64,000 nt of DNA, taken from Zingiber officinale (Eukaryota; Streptophyta; Magnoliopsida; Zingiberales; Zingiberaceae). The stretch lies in NCBI RefSeq assembly GCF_018446385.1, contig NC_056001.1:8513600-8577599 (forward strand). Direction: 5' to 3'. Numbering within the stretch: the first letter of the stretch is position 1; every line of letters begins with the position of its first letter. The notes beneath the pieces are model-generated. The model worked only from the letters and a program-made list of their open reading frames with translations. It made no database searches and was not told the origin of the DNA. Below are positions 19,441 through 30,937 of this stretch, piece by piece. Position numbers and translations under genes: made by a program.

Positions 19441-21036
19441 AGGACAATAAACTTCGTGGTGGTCGACTCTCCTTCGTCCTACAACGTCATTTTGGGACGA
19501 CCGGCGCTTAGCGAATTCCGAGCCATCGTCTCAACCTTCCACCAGAAGATGAAGTTCCCCGTCGAAGACAAAGTGGGAGAAGTACGAGGGGATCAGTTAG
19601 CAGCTCGGCGATGCTATATCGAGATGGTCCGAGCAGAATCCACCTCTGCTCGGAAGGCGCCTCGAATCGAGGTAAATGCCATTACCGAGAAACCTCCTGC
19701 TTTAACTTATGATGAAAAGGAGGAGGTTCAGATCCATCCGACCCGATCGGAGGCCACGACTTTTATCGCCTCTGATCTGGAGGAGGAGCAGAAGGAGGAA
19801 CTGATCCAATGCCTCCAAAGAAATCATGATGTCTTCGTCTGGTCGACACATGAGTTGCCCGGAATTTCGTCGAGCCTGGCGCAGCATGAATTGCATGTCC
19901 GACCGGACGCTCGGCCAGTGAAGCAGAGGAAAAGGGATTTCAGTGCCGAGCAGAACGTCATCATCCGGGCGGAAGTAGAAAAACTTCTGGAGGCTGGCCA
20001 CATACGCGAAGTGCAATTCCCGAGCTGGCTGGCTAACGTAGTATTAGTCTCCAAGCCGGGCGGCAAGTGGAGAGTCTGCATCGACTTTCGGGACTTAAAC
20101 AAAGCATGCCCCAAAGATTTTTATCCCCTGCCCAGGATAGATCAGTTGGTGGACTCTACGGCCGGCTGCGAATTAATTTGCATGCTTGACGCCTATCAAG
20201 GATATCATCAAGTGCCGCTCGCCCGGGAAGATCAGGAAAAAGTAAGCTTCGTAACGGCTGACGACACATATTGCTATAATGTGATGCCGTTCGGATTGAA
20301 GAATGCCGGGGCCACCTATCAACGCTTGATGAACAAAGTGTTCAAGGAGCAGATTGGGCGTAATCTGGAAGTCTATGTGGACGACATTCTTATCAAATCC
20401 GTCCGAGCGACCGATCTTTTCAAGGACATGGAAGAAACCTTCCGAACGCTGCGCAAATATGGAGTTAAGCTAAATCCCCAGAAGTGCCTGTTCGGAGCAA
20501 AAGGAGGGCGTTTCTTGGGGTACATAGTGACCGAGCGGGGAATCGAAGCAAATCCCAACAAGGTGAAAGCTCTGCAAGACATGCCGCCCCCAAGAAATAC
20601 AAGGGAAGTACAACGACTGACCGGTCGGATAACTGCTTTGTCCAGATTCATCTCCAAAACCACCGACCGGAGCCTTCCATTCTTCAAGATCCTGCGCAAG
20701 GCTACTAAGTTCCAGTGGGACGAAGAATGTGACCGAGCGTTCGGAGAATTGAAGACATATCTTAATTCTCTGTCAGTGCTAGCCAAGCCGATCGGGGGTG
20801 AGTCACTTTATATTTATTTGTCGTCAACTGAGCATGCTGTAGGCTCGGCACTTGTGAAGGCGAGCGGCAAAGAGCAGCCGGTGTACTTTTTAAGCCACAT
20901 TTTGAAAGATGCTGAATCTCGCTACACTGGGCTCGAGAAGTTGGCCTTTGCTTTGGTTCTAGCCGCTCGACGCCTTCGACCGTATTTCTTGGCTCACACC
21001 ATCATTGTCCGGACGAACAGTCCACAGTATTGTTGA
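19357..21036 (+). CDS. Element B reverse transcriptase and first RNase H
   Basis: The open frame spans 559 residues; its first Met is accidental, in the degraded protease. The true sequence starts near RRTRTINFVVVDSP. RT is complete: VSKPGGKWRVCIDFRDLN, LDAYQGYHQVPLA, MPFGLKNAGATYQRLMN, YVDDILIKSV, FLGYIVTERGIEANP. The connection and gypsy RNase H follow (LTGRITALSRF, YIYLSSTEHAVGSAL, YFLSHILKDAESRYT). It ends at RTNSPQYC, where about 7 bp are missing relative to element A and the frame shifts. This copy keeps the RT part that A has lost. Confidence 0.88.
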   Translation: MTTPPMGLRQRGPLIDDPGYWERSRRRTRTINFVVVDSPSSYNVILGRPALSEFRAIVSTFHQKMKFPVEDKVGEVRGDQLAARRCYIEMVRAESTSARKAPRIEVNAITEKPPALTYDEKEEVQIHPTRSEATTFIASDLEEEQKEELIQCLQRNHDVFVWSTHELPGISSSLAQHELHVRPDARPVKQRKRDFSAEQNVIIRAEVEKLLEAGHIREVQFPSWLANVVLVSKPGGKWRVCIDFRDLNKACPKDFYPLPRIDQLVDSTAGCELICMLDAYQGYHQVPLAREDQEKVSFVTADDTYCYNVMPFGLKNAGATYQRLMNKVFKEQIGRNLEVYVDDILIKSVRATDLFKDMEETFRTLRKYGVKLNPQKCLFGAKGGRFLGYIVTERGIEANPNKVKALQDMPPPRNTREVQRLTGRITALSRFISKTTDRSLPFFKILRKATKFQWDEECDRAFGELKTYLNSLSVLAKPIGGESLYIYLSSTEHAVGSALVKASGKEQPVYFLSHILKDAESRYTGLEKLAFALVLAARRLRPYFLAHTIIVRTNSPQYC

Positions 21037-22355
21037 ATCCAGAAGCGTCCGGACGGCTCATCAAGTGGACGACAGAATTAAGTGAATTTGACATCCAATA
21101 TCAGCCCCGCTCGGCGATCAAAGCCCAATCCTTGGCTGATTTTGTGACTGAAGTGCAAAGGCCAGAGCAGGAAGTTATGTGGAGAATATATGTGGATGGA
21201 TCCTCCACTCGGCTCGGAAGTGGGATCGGAATCTTACTACTCTCACCTCAGGAAGAAAAGATGCACCTATCCGTCCGGCTGGATTACCAGGCTACCAACA
21301 ACGAAGCAGAGTATGAGGCCCTCATAGCCGGATTGCAGGCAGCCCGACATGTGGGTGCCGGTCGGGTGACTCTCTATTCGGATTCGCAGTTGGCCGCTCA
21401 ACAGCTTTCTGGCACCTTTGAAATCAATAGTGTTCGGCTTAAACTCTACGTTGAGGCCTTCGAAAAGCTCAAAGCTACTTTCCGAGAGGTTCTTATACAG
21501 AAGATCCCTCGAACGGAGAACCAAGCAGCAGACCAGTTAGCCAAACTCGCGAGTTCAATAACACCCGTTGCCATTCAGCAACCAATTGAAAAAGTACTGC
21601 TGGTGGCGCACGTCGATCGGATGCAAGGCCTCACGTTTCCAAGCGACTGGAGGACACCTATTATAGAGTTTCTCCGTTCGGGCACCACACCCTCCGATGA
21701 ATATGCAGCCCGACTCCTCAGAAGAAGAGCCGGTCGATTTACACTCATCGGAGATCAGCTTTACAAGAAAGCATTCTCGCGCCCGTTGCTGAAATGTGTA
21801 AGCTTGGAGGACTCAGCTTACATCCTCCAAGAAGTACATCAAGGATCATGCGGGGTCATCCAGGGGCGATCATTGGCCAAGAAGATCCTCTTGGCGAGAT
21901 ACTTTTGGCCAACTTTACAAGATGATGCCGCTCGGACAGTGACCACCTGCTTGTCATGTCAGAAATATCACAACATCCAGCACCGACCGACCAAGGAGAT
22001 GAAGGCATCCACGATGTCTTGTCCATTCGACCAATGGGGCATGGATATCATTGGATCATTTCTAATGGTGACTGGCCAGTAAAGATTTCTACTCATCGCA
22101 GTAGACTACTTTTCAAAGTGGGTGGAGGCCGAGCACCTAGCCAAGATGACTGAACATATGGTCATCAAATTCATATGGCAGAATATCCTATGTTGGTTCA
22201 GCATCCCTTGCCAGCTCGTCTTTGATAACGGGAGGCAATTCACCGGACAGAGACTTAAAGAGTGGTGTGAGGGCTACGACATTGTGCAGGCTTTCACCTT
22301 AATGGCCTACCCTCAGAGCAATGGCTAGGTGGAAGTCACTAACCAGTAGATCAGC
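21030..22355 (+). pseudogene. Element B second RNase H and integrase, broken
   Basis: From 21030 the frame gives the second RNase H (MWRIYVDGSSTRLGSGIG, NNEAEYEAL, YSDSQL) and an integrase finger whose second His is lost by compensating indels (GVIQG for GGHPGG). The core begins with QWGMDIIG. A TAA at 22080-22082 interrupts it. Beyond this come AVDYFSKWVEAEHLAKM, FDNGRQF and PQSNG, then a TAG. Homology to element A stops near 22355. Confidence 0.85.
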
Positions 22356-22545
22356 TTAGAGGCTGATCTACTTCATGAAAGACGCCTCTAATGGCTTGGG
22401 AGGCGCCTCGCATGAACAGTGTGAAGGCGCCTTCCAGCCACTTGAGGGTGCCTTCAATAGCTGTTAGCTGAAGATAAAACTTTATCTTCACCTTATAAAC
22501 TTGATCTTCTTGGAGGAGCCTAGGACCTCCTTAATGGCGTCTCCG
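22345..22545. other. Foreign segment replacing part of integrase in element B, with a hairpin at its edge
   Basis: An 11-bp perfect inverted repeat, AGTAGATCAGC / GCTGATCTACT (22345-22355 and 22362-22372, 6-base loop), lies at the point where integrase homology ends. The next about 180 bp (GAAGGCGCCTTCCAGCC, AAGATAAAACTTTATCTTC) look like copia LTR material of the GGCGCC-rich type also present at 38120-38350. Integrase homology resumes near 22546, so a few hundred base pairs of integrase were exchanged for about 190 bp. Confidence 0.6.
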
Positions 22546-22765
22546 AGCAACGGATATGTCATTCCGGCGATAACCAGATCGCGACCTTGTCTGGAAGAAA
22601 GTCAAGCCGGTCGGCGACGTCGGCAAGCTTGAAGCTCCATGGGCAGGTCCCTTCAGAATCATCGAAAAGCTCCGCTCGGGCGCGTATTATCTGGAAGATG
22701 AGGAAGGTCGACAGCTAGATAGACCGTGGAGCGCGAACCACCTCCAGCCTTACCGGGCAGGGTGA
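22546..22765 (+). pseudogene. Element B integrase C-terminal end
   Basis: CTTGTCTGGAAGAAAGTCAA and the following codons encode the DLVWKKVKPVGDVGKLEAPW to ANHLQPYRAG tail found in element A. It ends at the TGA at 22763-22765. Confidence 0.75.
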
Positions 22766-23189
22766 AAGGTGTGCCTATGTAAATCATCTTATGTACTTTT
22801 TTTCGACTGAATACTTGAAATGCAGAAACGAAAAATCATGAGAACAAATAAGACATCGCCAACAAAAGAACGAAGGCCCCGAGCCGCGCGGCCGGAGGTA
22901 AATGAGTCGGGCCAAGCGCTCTAAAATTGAAGGCCCAGTACCAGTCGGACGGAGGTAAATTATCCGAGCCAAAATGCTCGACGCAGCAGACCCTGAGCCG
23001 TTCGGCCAGGAGTACGTTCTCCGAGCTGGGTGGAAGGGGCATATAGATTATCCGAGCCAGGCGCCCGAATAGCGAAGGCCCCCCAGCCGATTATATTCGC
23101 AAGCAAATGACCCGTGCTGTTCGGCCGGGCACAAAGATTGTCCAAACGCGAGATAAGTTGTGAAGGCCAAGGTCGCTCGACCTGGTAAG
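22766..23189. other. Spacer between pol and the tandem array of element B
   Basis: Homologous to 7896-8322 of element A. It contains no conserved frame. Confidence 0.6.
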
Positions 23190-24905
23190 GAGTTAGGCTG
23201 GAAGCCCGTCTAGCCCAGACGTTAAACCGTAGAGCCGCGCCGACCGGCTATAAATATCTGTGCCGTCGAGCTCCGACGTTAAATATCGAGAGACGAGCCG
23301 GCGTCTATAAATAATCCGAGCGGACGAATCGACGAGCCCCGTCGTTAAAGATCGAGAGCCGCGCCGACCGGCTATAAATATCCGTGCCGAGCTCGACGTT
23401 AAATATCGAGAGACGAGCCGCCTATAAATAATCCGAGCGGAAGTCGACGAGCCCGTCGTTAAAGATCGAGAGCCGCCGACCGGCTATAAATATCCGTGCC
23501 GTCGAGCTCCGACGTTAAATATCGAGAGACGAGCCGCCTATAAATAATCCGAGCGGAATCGACGAGCCCGTCGTTAAAGATCGAGAGCCGCCCGACCGGC
23601 ATAATATCCGTCGAGCTCCGACGTTAAATATCGAGAGACGAGCCGGCGTCTATAAATAATCCGAGCGGACGAATCGACGAGCCCCGTCGTTAAAGATCGA
23701 GAGCCGCGCCGACCGGCTATAAATATCCGTGCCGTCGAGCTCCGACGTTAAATATCGAGAGACGAGCCGGCGTCTATAAATAATCCGAGCGGACGAATCG
23801 ACGAGCCCCGTCGTTAAAGATCGAGAGCCGCGCCGACCGGCTATAAATATCCGCGCCGTCGAGCTCCGACGTTAAATATCGAGAGACGAGGCGGCGTATA
23901 AATAACCGAGCGGAATCGACGAGCCCGTCGTTAAAGATCGAGAGCCGACCGGCTATAAATATCCGTGCCGAGCTCCGACGTTAAATATCGAGAGACGAGC
24001 GCGTCTATAAATAATCCGAGGCGAACCGACGAGCCCCGTCGTTAAAGATCGAGAGCCGCGCCGACCGGCTATAAATATCCGTGCCGTCGAGCTCCGACGT
24101 TAAATATCGAGAGACGAGCCGGCGTCTATAAATAATCCGAGCGGACGAATCGACGAGCCCCGTCGTTGAAGATCGAGAGCCGCCGACCGGCTATAATTAT
24201 CCGCGCTGCCGAGCTCCGACGTTAAATATCGAGAGACGAGCCGGCCTATAAATAATCCAAGCGGACGAATCGACGAGCCCGTCGTTAAAGATCGAGAGCC
24301 GCGCCGACCGGCTATAATATCCGCCCGAGCTCCGACGTTAAATATCGAGAGACGAGCCGACGTCTATAAATAATCCGAGCGGACGAATCGACGAGCCTCG
24401 TCGTTGAAGATCGAGAGCCGCGCCGACCGGCTATAAATATCCGCGCCGTCGAGCTCCGACGTTAAATATCGAAAGACGAGCCGGCGTCTATAAATAATCC
24501 GAGCGGACGAATCGACGAGCCCCGTCGTTAAAGATCGAGAGCCGCGCCGACCGGCTATAAATATCCGTGCCGTCGAGCTCCGACGTTAAATATCGAGAGA
24601 CGAGCCGGCGTCTATAAATAATCCATGCGGACGAATCGACGAGCCCTGTCGTTAAAGATCGAGAGCCGCGCCGACCGGCTATAAATATCCGTGCCGTCGA
24701 GATCCGACGTTAAATATCGAGAGACGAGCCGGCGTCTATAAATAATCCGAGCGGACGAATCGACGAGCCCCGTCGTTAAAGATCGAGAGCCGCGCCGACC
24801 GGCTATAAAAACCGAGCGGAAAACCGACGAGCACCGTCGTTAAAAATCGAGAGCCGCGCCGATCGGCTATAAACAATCCGCGCCGCCGATCGGCTATAAA
24901 CATCC
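23190..24905. repeat. Tandem array in element B, about 13 units of about 120 bp
   Basis: GAGAGACGAGCC recurs at intervals of 112-125 bp from 23290 to 24719. Each unit has two CTATAAATA boxes about 62 bp apart, each followed about 30 bp later by GTTAAA and CGAGAG. The second half-unit reads AATCCGAGCGGACGAATCGA. The very first unit (23205-23240) instead has AGACGTTAAACCGTAGAGCC, the form typical of element A. Units near 23390-23620, 23885-24010 and 24290-24330 have small scattered losses. Confidence 0.9.
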
Positions 24906-25286
24906 GCGCCGAAGAACGAATATCAGAGTAAGAAACCGAGGAAACTATAAATATTAAAACATTCCGGCCCGATTGGGGGTTGGTCCTTCGATGCTCGGAA
25001 TTTGTTGACTTCACGCAGGCAGGATACGTGCAGAGCGAGTAGGCCTCCTCGCTCGGACTTTACGCAATGAGCCAAGCCGATCGGACGCGTGAGGGAGAAT
25101 GCTTAAGAACATGACTGACGCTAAGCATCAACGTTAAGCAAACAGAAGAATATTGTGGACAATGAGTAGGAAGACAAGCAAAGGAACATCGTTTCATTAT
25201 AAGAAAAATTATGCCGAACGGCACATACAAAAATTTTACATCCGCCGAGCGGATGAAACACAGAAAGCACTCAAAAAAAACTCGCC

Positions 25287-27406
25287 TCACTCGGGGTCTT
25301 CAAAGTTAAAGAAGGTGTCCGGGATGTCGTCAATCATGGCCGCCAGTTCGGGAGGGGGAATGCTCAGGTCAGCAGGAAGATGCCCCCCTTCTTGAAGTAC
25401 GCCGTGGTGACCTTGACCGCCTCGAGGAAGGTCGAGGAGACGTTGCCACCAAACTTTTCGCCAAAGCGCTCCGAGCGGAGGTATTCCTGGCGCGCTGCTG
25501 CTAGCCGACTTGGCTCGCCCTCCTTATATTTTTTGAGTGCCGCTCGGGAAGCGGTTAAGGTATCTCGGACAGCCTTCAAGTCCATCTCAGCTTTTGTGCG
25601 TTCGGCCGAACGGATCTCTCGCTCGGCATCCAGCTCGGCCCCTAGCTTCTTAGACTGCTGATCTAGGGCCCGGACTTCGACTTTCATTTTATCTAGATCA
25701 GCAATTGCCCGCCTCTTCCGACCATTGGCGCGCTTCACGTCCCCGTCCCGCTTCTTCACCAAGTCATCGAGTCGGACCACCTCTGCAGCCAGATCGGCAG
25801 CCTTCTTCTGTTCGGCCTCAAGAGCTTGTTTCTCCCGCTCGGCCGTGGGACCTCCCGACACTTGGAGTTTTTCTAGGAGATCCTCCAACTCGGCTAGCCG
25901 ATGGCTCGTGGCAATTTGCTCAGCCCAGCGCTGTAAGGGAAATAATAATATCAGGAATCAAACAACAGCATGACACGAGAATGAAGATGGGTTTACCTGA
26001 GTGGCCTGCTGCATATTGTTATCGCCGAGCTGCTTGGGCGTCATAAGGGCCACCTGAATCTGGGCGTCCTCGAAGAGCTTGGCGAGCGGACCAGTCAGGG
26101 TTATTTCGTGAACGGGGCTCGATGGTCGATCGGCAGACAGTAAATATTCCTCTGACGGGAATCGGAGGGTAGTCTTGATGGTAGGGTGGTCGGACGGCGC
26201 TTCTTCAGTCGCGGCCGCCTGATGCGAGGACTCCCCTATGGTGGAAGTTTCGCCCAACCGACGTAAGCGGCGGCGAGTTCGGGGAGGAGAGCCGGAGGGC
26301 GTGCGGTCAGGCGAAGTTACGCTGATCGGCGCCTGTGGTTCCCCCTCTTGGGTCGGCGGAAGGCTGGGGTCTCTTCGACGTTTCCGCCGAACCTCCAATG
26401 GTGGATCTCCAACCTGGGGAACGCCCAGCTCGGCGGGGGCCGAGGAAACAGGATCCGCCTCAACCTCCGTTGAAGCGGATGGGGCAGTTTCTGTTTCAGG
26501 GGCGGACTGCGCCCCTCCCTCTCCTGCATCCGCCGGGCGGCTGGGGATGAGTCCCCGCTCGGCGAGCTCTTTTTTCGTAGCCGCTTCAATCTCCACGGAC
26601 TTCAATTTCAGGTTAGCGGTAGCCTTGGAGCGCCACATGACTTCAGCTGCAATAAAAGAAATTAAAATCAATTAGACAAAAAAAGACCAAGGGAGTAAAG
26701 GGTCCTTACTCATGCGGAAGGGGAGATTTGCCCGAACGGGAGACAATCCGAAAATATACAACACCCCTTTGAGCAGCAACTGGTCGATCTTGTATCGCTG
26801 ACCGGACAACCAGTTCGCCGCATGAAGATAGGCTGGGTTGCTTCTAAACTTGCCAAGCTCCGGCTGAGTCGGCACAGCGGTCTGCCATCTGGTTCGGAAT
26901 GCTGGCCGCTCGGGAAGTCGGATGTAAAAGAAAAACTCCTTCCAGTGTTTGTTGGAGGTCGGCATATTATCGAAAAATTTAAAGCCTATTCTACTTTGGA
27001 AAATAAAAGTGCCCGGCTCGGATTGTTTGGGGTAGAAGAAGAAGTGGAATATTTTGGGGTCCAGAGGGATACTGTGCAGCTTGAAGAGGACGACCGCTCC
27101 GCTCAGCAGCCTAAAGGAATTTGGCACTAGTTGGCCGAGCGGGATACGAAAATAGTTACAAACTTCCAAAATAAATCGATGGGTGGGAAACCTAAGGCCG
27201 CCCTGGAATTGGTCCAGAAAGAAACAAATGGTGCCGGTCGGCGGGTCATGGGGCCGATCTGCTGGGCCGGCTATAATTATTTCATGGTCATCTGGGATCC
27301 CGTACGTCCGAACCAGACGCCGAGCGCCCTCTTCGTCAAACCGACTCTCCATACTCATATACCATGGACCGTGAACATGGGTAGAGGGGTCAGAAGAGCT
27401 CGCCAT
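25287..27406 (-). pseudogene. Antisense gene (aORF) of element B, two introns, 3'-terminal frameshift
   Basis: The ATG at 27406 gives MASSSDPSTHVHGPWYMSME. Exons are 26710-27406, 25997-26646 and 25287-25930, with introns 26647-26709 and 25931-25996, all GT-AG. Exon 1 is open throughout and encodes the Transposase_28-like N-terminal region, ending FGLSPVRANLPFRM. Exon 2 is Pro/Ser/Glu-rich with RKRRRDPSLPP-like basic patches. Exon 3 is a long coiled coil (LEDLLEKLQVSGGP onward). One base is missing at about 25388, so translation stops at 25364 about 25 residues early instead of reaching the acidic tail. An in-frame upstream Met at 27658 exists, but it lies at the TATA box and is not conserved in element A. 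Function unknown. Confidence 0.75.
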
Positions 27407-27627
27407 CTCGAAGAGACAAAAGGATAGCAACGAAAGAGAGGTAAAACGGTTAGGAAAGACCTGGTAAGCGAGGAAAGAAGGCTCACTAAGAAGGGGATGG
27501 GCGGAGAAGATCGTCGGTGAGATGGTAGCTGCCGAAGAACAGGAGCTGGATCGCCGGAGGCCGCAGCAACAGAAGAGGCAGGGGGGCAAAGCACGGGCAA
27601 AGATGCGTAGGCGGAGGAGGGCTAAGG

Positions 27628-27634
27628 CTTTATA
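27628..27634 (-). promoter_or_regulatory. TATA box (TATAAAG) of the antisense gene in element B
   Basis: It is the counterpart of the box at 3652-3658 in element A, with the same CGGCCG on its upstream side. It lies about 225 bp before the antisense ATG. Confidence 0.55.
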
Positions 27635-28029
27635 CGGCCGAAGTCGATGGGCCTCCACCGTCCGATCCAGGTCACGGGAAACAAGGACGCCATCGGGTCG
27701 TCCATTTTAAACGGAGGTGTCCCATCGTAAGTGACACCGCCGTCACACAATGGTCGACACGTGGCGCTCTGTCACCAAGCGCAATTAATGCGCCCATACT
27801 GCGCATGCTTCGACTTAATGGAGAGGATTTGTGTGATTTTCAAGAAGATTTAGACAAGCAAACATTCCTGTTGAGCGACAGGACCACCATAACGAAGAGC
27901 CGAGCGGCTGAATTTGGAGGAAGGGCCGAACGACCCCACGAATACTATAAGCAACGGAAAGGCGACGACCGCCCGCTCGGACACATATGGTCCAGTCAGT
28001 CGGACTCACTTCCTCTTTCGACTAGACTT

Positions 28030-28043
28030 GAAGGGAAGGCAAG
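28030..28043 (+). other. Polypurine tract of element B
   Basis: GAAGGGAAGGCAAG ends directly at the 3' LTR start. Confidence 0.8.
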
Positions 28044-28749
28044 TGATCCGGCGGTAAGAATGCGGGGCCCACCTTCTGAAGGGTCCCAACCTAAGGACGG
28101 ATGGAGGGCTGGCCAAGCGGGTAATGGTCCGAGCGGAGCTAGAGATAACCCATCCATGGGCTTGGGTTTCCGACGCCAAGGCAGGAAGACCGAAGGGCCG
28201 AGCGGAAGTCCGCTCGGCTGGGACCGAAGGGCCGATCGGGTGGTCCATTCGGCCAGGATAGGGGCGAGGGTACAAAGGTGGCCGAGCGGCCTATGCGCTC
28301 AGCTCGGGATATGGGATATCAACAGAAGGATGATTAGGCCGTACACAAGATCGCACAATGGAGGATCTTGCCGTCACATCATGGAAAGGTTGATACAGTA
28401 GCAGTATGGTCTCATGGACGTCTGCCTGACAGATCCATATTTGGGCATGGCCCTTCTGACAGACCCATACCTGGGCATGGTCAAAGGCAGGTGGTTGCTT
28501 CGACTGGCGCGCCCAGGCTTGTTCGAGAGGTCTATATAAGGCCTCCATTTCTTCACCGGAGGTATGGGAGAAAAATCTTCATCTTGAGGCCACCTATTCG
28601 TTATTCCTCGCCTGACTTGAGCGTCGGAGGGCCATCGCCGGGACACCCCTCCCGGCTCGGTTTTGCTGCAGGTTCGCCGGAGCGCTCGAGGATCCAGCAA
28701 GGAGCGCCACGTGCCCAGTGTCCGTTGACTCCTGGTTCGGACAGGATCA
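28044..28749 (+). repeat. 3' LTR of element B (706 bp)
   Basis: Same length and termini as 17023-17728. It differs by about ten substitutions, mostly transitions. Confidence 0.93.
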
Positions 28750-28754
28750 GTCAC

Positions 28755-29988
28755 GAAAACCCCTTTTCTAGGGTTACCTCGGGCGCCTTAATCGTTTAAG
28801 CTTCTCCTTAAGCGATTACCATGTCAGTAACTTGCTTAGAACCTGCATAACGACTATTTTTTGACCCCGGTCGATTAAGAGAGTCTTAATCGATTATCTA
28901 ATCGATTCCACAACTCTCTGTTCACTGGTAAAAAGGTCTTAATCGGTTAAGATCTTCTTAATTGATTGCCTTAATCGATTCCCTCTTCTCGCCACAGAAC
29001 ACTTCCTAATCGATTAACTCAATCGATTAGAAGTAGCTGAATCGATTGAGCCAATCGGTTCATATTTTTCTTGAATTCCTCTTCGGTAATCTTCTGCCCC
29101 TAATCGATTGGCCCAATCGATTAGGCTAGGTCCAATCAATTGACTAATCGATTCGAACTCTTTTTGTATTCTAGCAAGAATCTCCTAATTGATTACCTAA
29201 TCGATTAACTTAGAGCCAATCGATTGTCCCAATCAATTGTCCAACCCTAACTTGCTTAATCTAAGTCTAGGGTTCCCTTGCCCAATCTCCGGTCAACTGT
29301 GACATGCTATGACTTCTCCTTCAAGTGTCCGGTCAATCCTTTAATCCACTTAGACTTTTCTACTCGTACTAAGTGTCTGGTCCTCTATGACCCACTTGGA
29401 TCTCCAAATACTAGGTTTTTGGTCAATTTTTGACCCACTTAGATTTTTCTTCTCGTGACAAATATTCGGTCCTCCATGAGTCACTTGAACTTCCAAATAT
29501 CAGGTGTCCGATCAACCTTTTACCCACTTAGATTTTTCAATGTCTAGCTTCATTCACCAGGACTTTTCTCCACCTAGCTTCACTCATTAATATTTTCCCA
29601 CTTGACTTCACTCACTAGGATTTTTTCACTACATAGTTTCATTCACTAGGACTTCCCAATTATCTGGCTTCGCTTACCTGGACTTTCCAACTGTCTGACT
29701 TCACTTACCAAGACTTTCTAACTGTCTGGCTTCACCCACCAGGACTTTCCAACTGTTTGGCTTCACTCAACAGAACTTTCCAGCTGTCTAGCTTCACTCA
29801 CCAGGACTTTCGTCACTGTCCGACTTCACTCAACGGGACTTCTCACCCCAAGTGTCAAGTCAACATTGACCCACTTGATTTTTCTTTTTCTGCTAACTAT
29901 CCCATTGGTCTTGCCCTTTCTTAACCTCTAGTTAGAACTTTCCCAATCAAGTATCCCGTTAACCTTGACCTACTTGACTACTCTCTTA
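28755..29988 (-). mobile_element. Split copia-type LTR, part 2, with two internal repeat zones
   Basis: It continues the LTR cut at 17022. From 28860 to 29250 about 18 copies of AATCGATT-like words occur, many inside the palindrome TAATCGATTA. From about 29541 to 29845 some nine units of 33-36 bp repeat (CTGTCTGGCTTCACTCACCA followed by GGACTTTCCAA). No reading frame of note. It is cut at 29988 by the next copia element. Confidence 0.6.
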
Positions 29989-30937
29989 TGTCGGTCCCCT
30001 AGCGACCGACAAGAGGGGGTGAATTGCCCTGAAAATCAAAATCAACCTTTCTCGAACTTCGAACTAAGTTGTGCAAAATACTTGTATAATAGCAAAACAT
30101 AAATGCATAAATTGAAAAGCATAGACAAGAGAATTGACTAGGTTTGCAATAAGAGGATTACTAATTCTAGAAAAATGAAGTTCACTCAAGTCTTCTTTGG
30201 GTGAATTAGCTTCTTTACAATGTTGACAGCTCACAAAAATAGTAGAACAAAAATAGCAATCGTTTTACAAGTGATGTTCTAACTACAGAAATCAGGGCTG
30301 CATTTATAGGCTTGATCCGTGCTCCTGGAAGGGTTCCAGGCTCCTGGGTGTTGATAAAATTTTATCTGCGTCGCAACAGATCATGACGAAACGGGTCTGG
30401 ATAAAATTTTTGGTCTAGGCGCCCAGAAGGGTTATGGGCACCTGGAATGCCTTCGCACAATGGCGCCTTAGCGAGGTGCTCCAACTGAACTAGACCAGTT
30501 TGGGCGCTTGGAATCCGGGTGCCGAGAGTCCAGGAGCTCAGAGTCCAGGCGCCCGAACCACAGTCAACTTCAAGTTTACTTTTCATCCAGGTCTTCCGCT
30601 CCGGTTCCGCTTACTTGGGTGATTTCGGTCATCCAGAATAAGGCTCACCCGAACCTATTTTCCAGCCTTTTCGAGCAGCCTTTCGCTTCGGCTTCTTGTC
30701 CCTCGGAAACGCCTTAAGCCTCCTTCTTATCCGCCAGCATATTCTTTCGTAGCGCATCATCCCTTAGACGCACCGAGCCCATCGGCTCTCTCCTGTGCCG
30801 TCATTCTCGCTAGCTGCATCTTTCACTCGACTTCCTGTGCTTCTAAGTTCTTATACACTTAGACAGAAGACATCAAAATAACAATAGGACCTAACTTGAC
30901 TTGGTTGTCACATCAAAATCATCACGGGGTACTTATA

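Larger units (their letters stand above)
17023..28749 (+). mobile_element. Element B: Tat-like Ty3/gypsy LTR retrotransposon, 11.7 kb
   Basis: Two 706-bp LTRs are flanked by the 5-bp duplication GTCAC (17018-17022 and 28750-28754). The plan is the same as element A but on the plus strand: gag, protease, RT, dual RNase H, integrase, spacer, 120-bp array, antisense gene. By eye the LTRs differ at about 10 of 706 positions (1.4 percent). Defects are a UAG at gag codon 33, several small indels across protease, a 7-bp loss after the first RNase H, stops in integrase, replacement of the integrase C-terminal region by foreign sequence, and a 1-bp loss near the end of the antisense gene. The RT itself is open. 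Confidence 0.93.
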
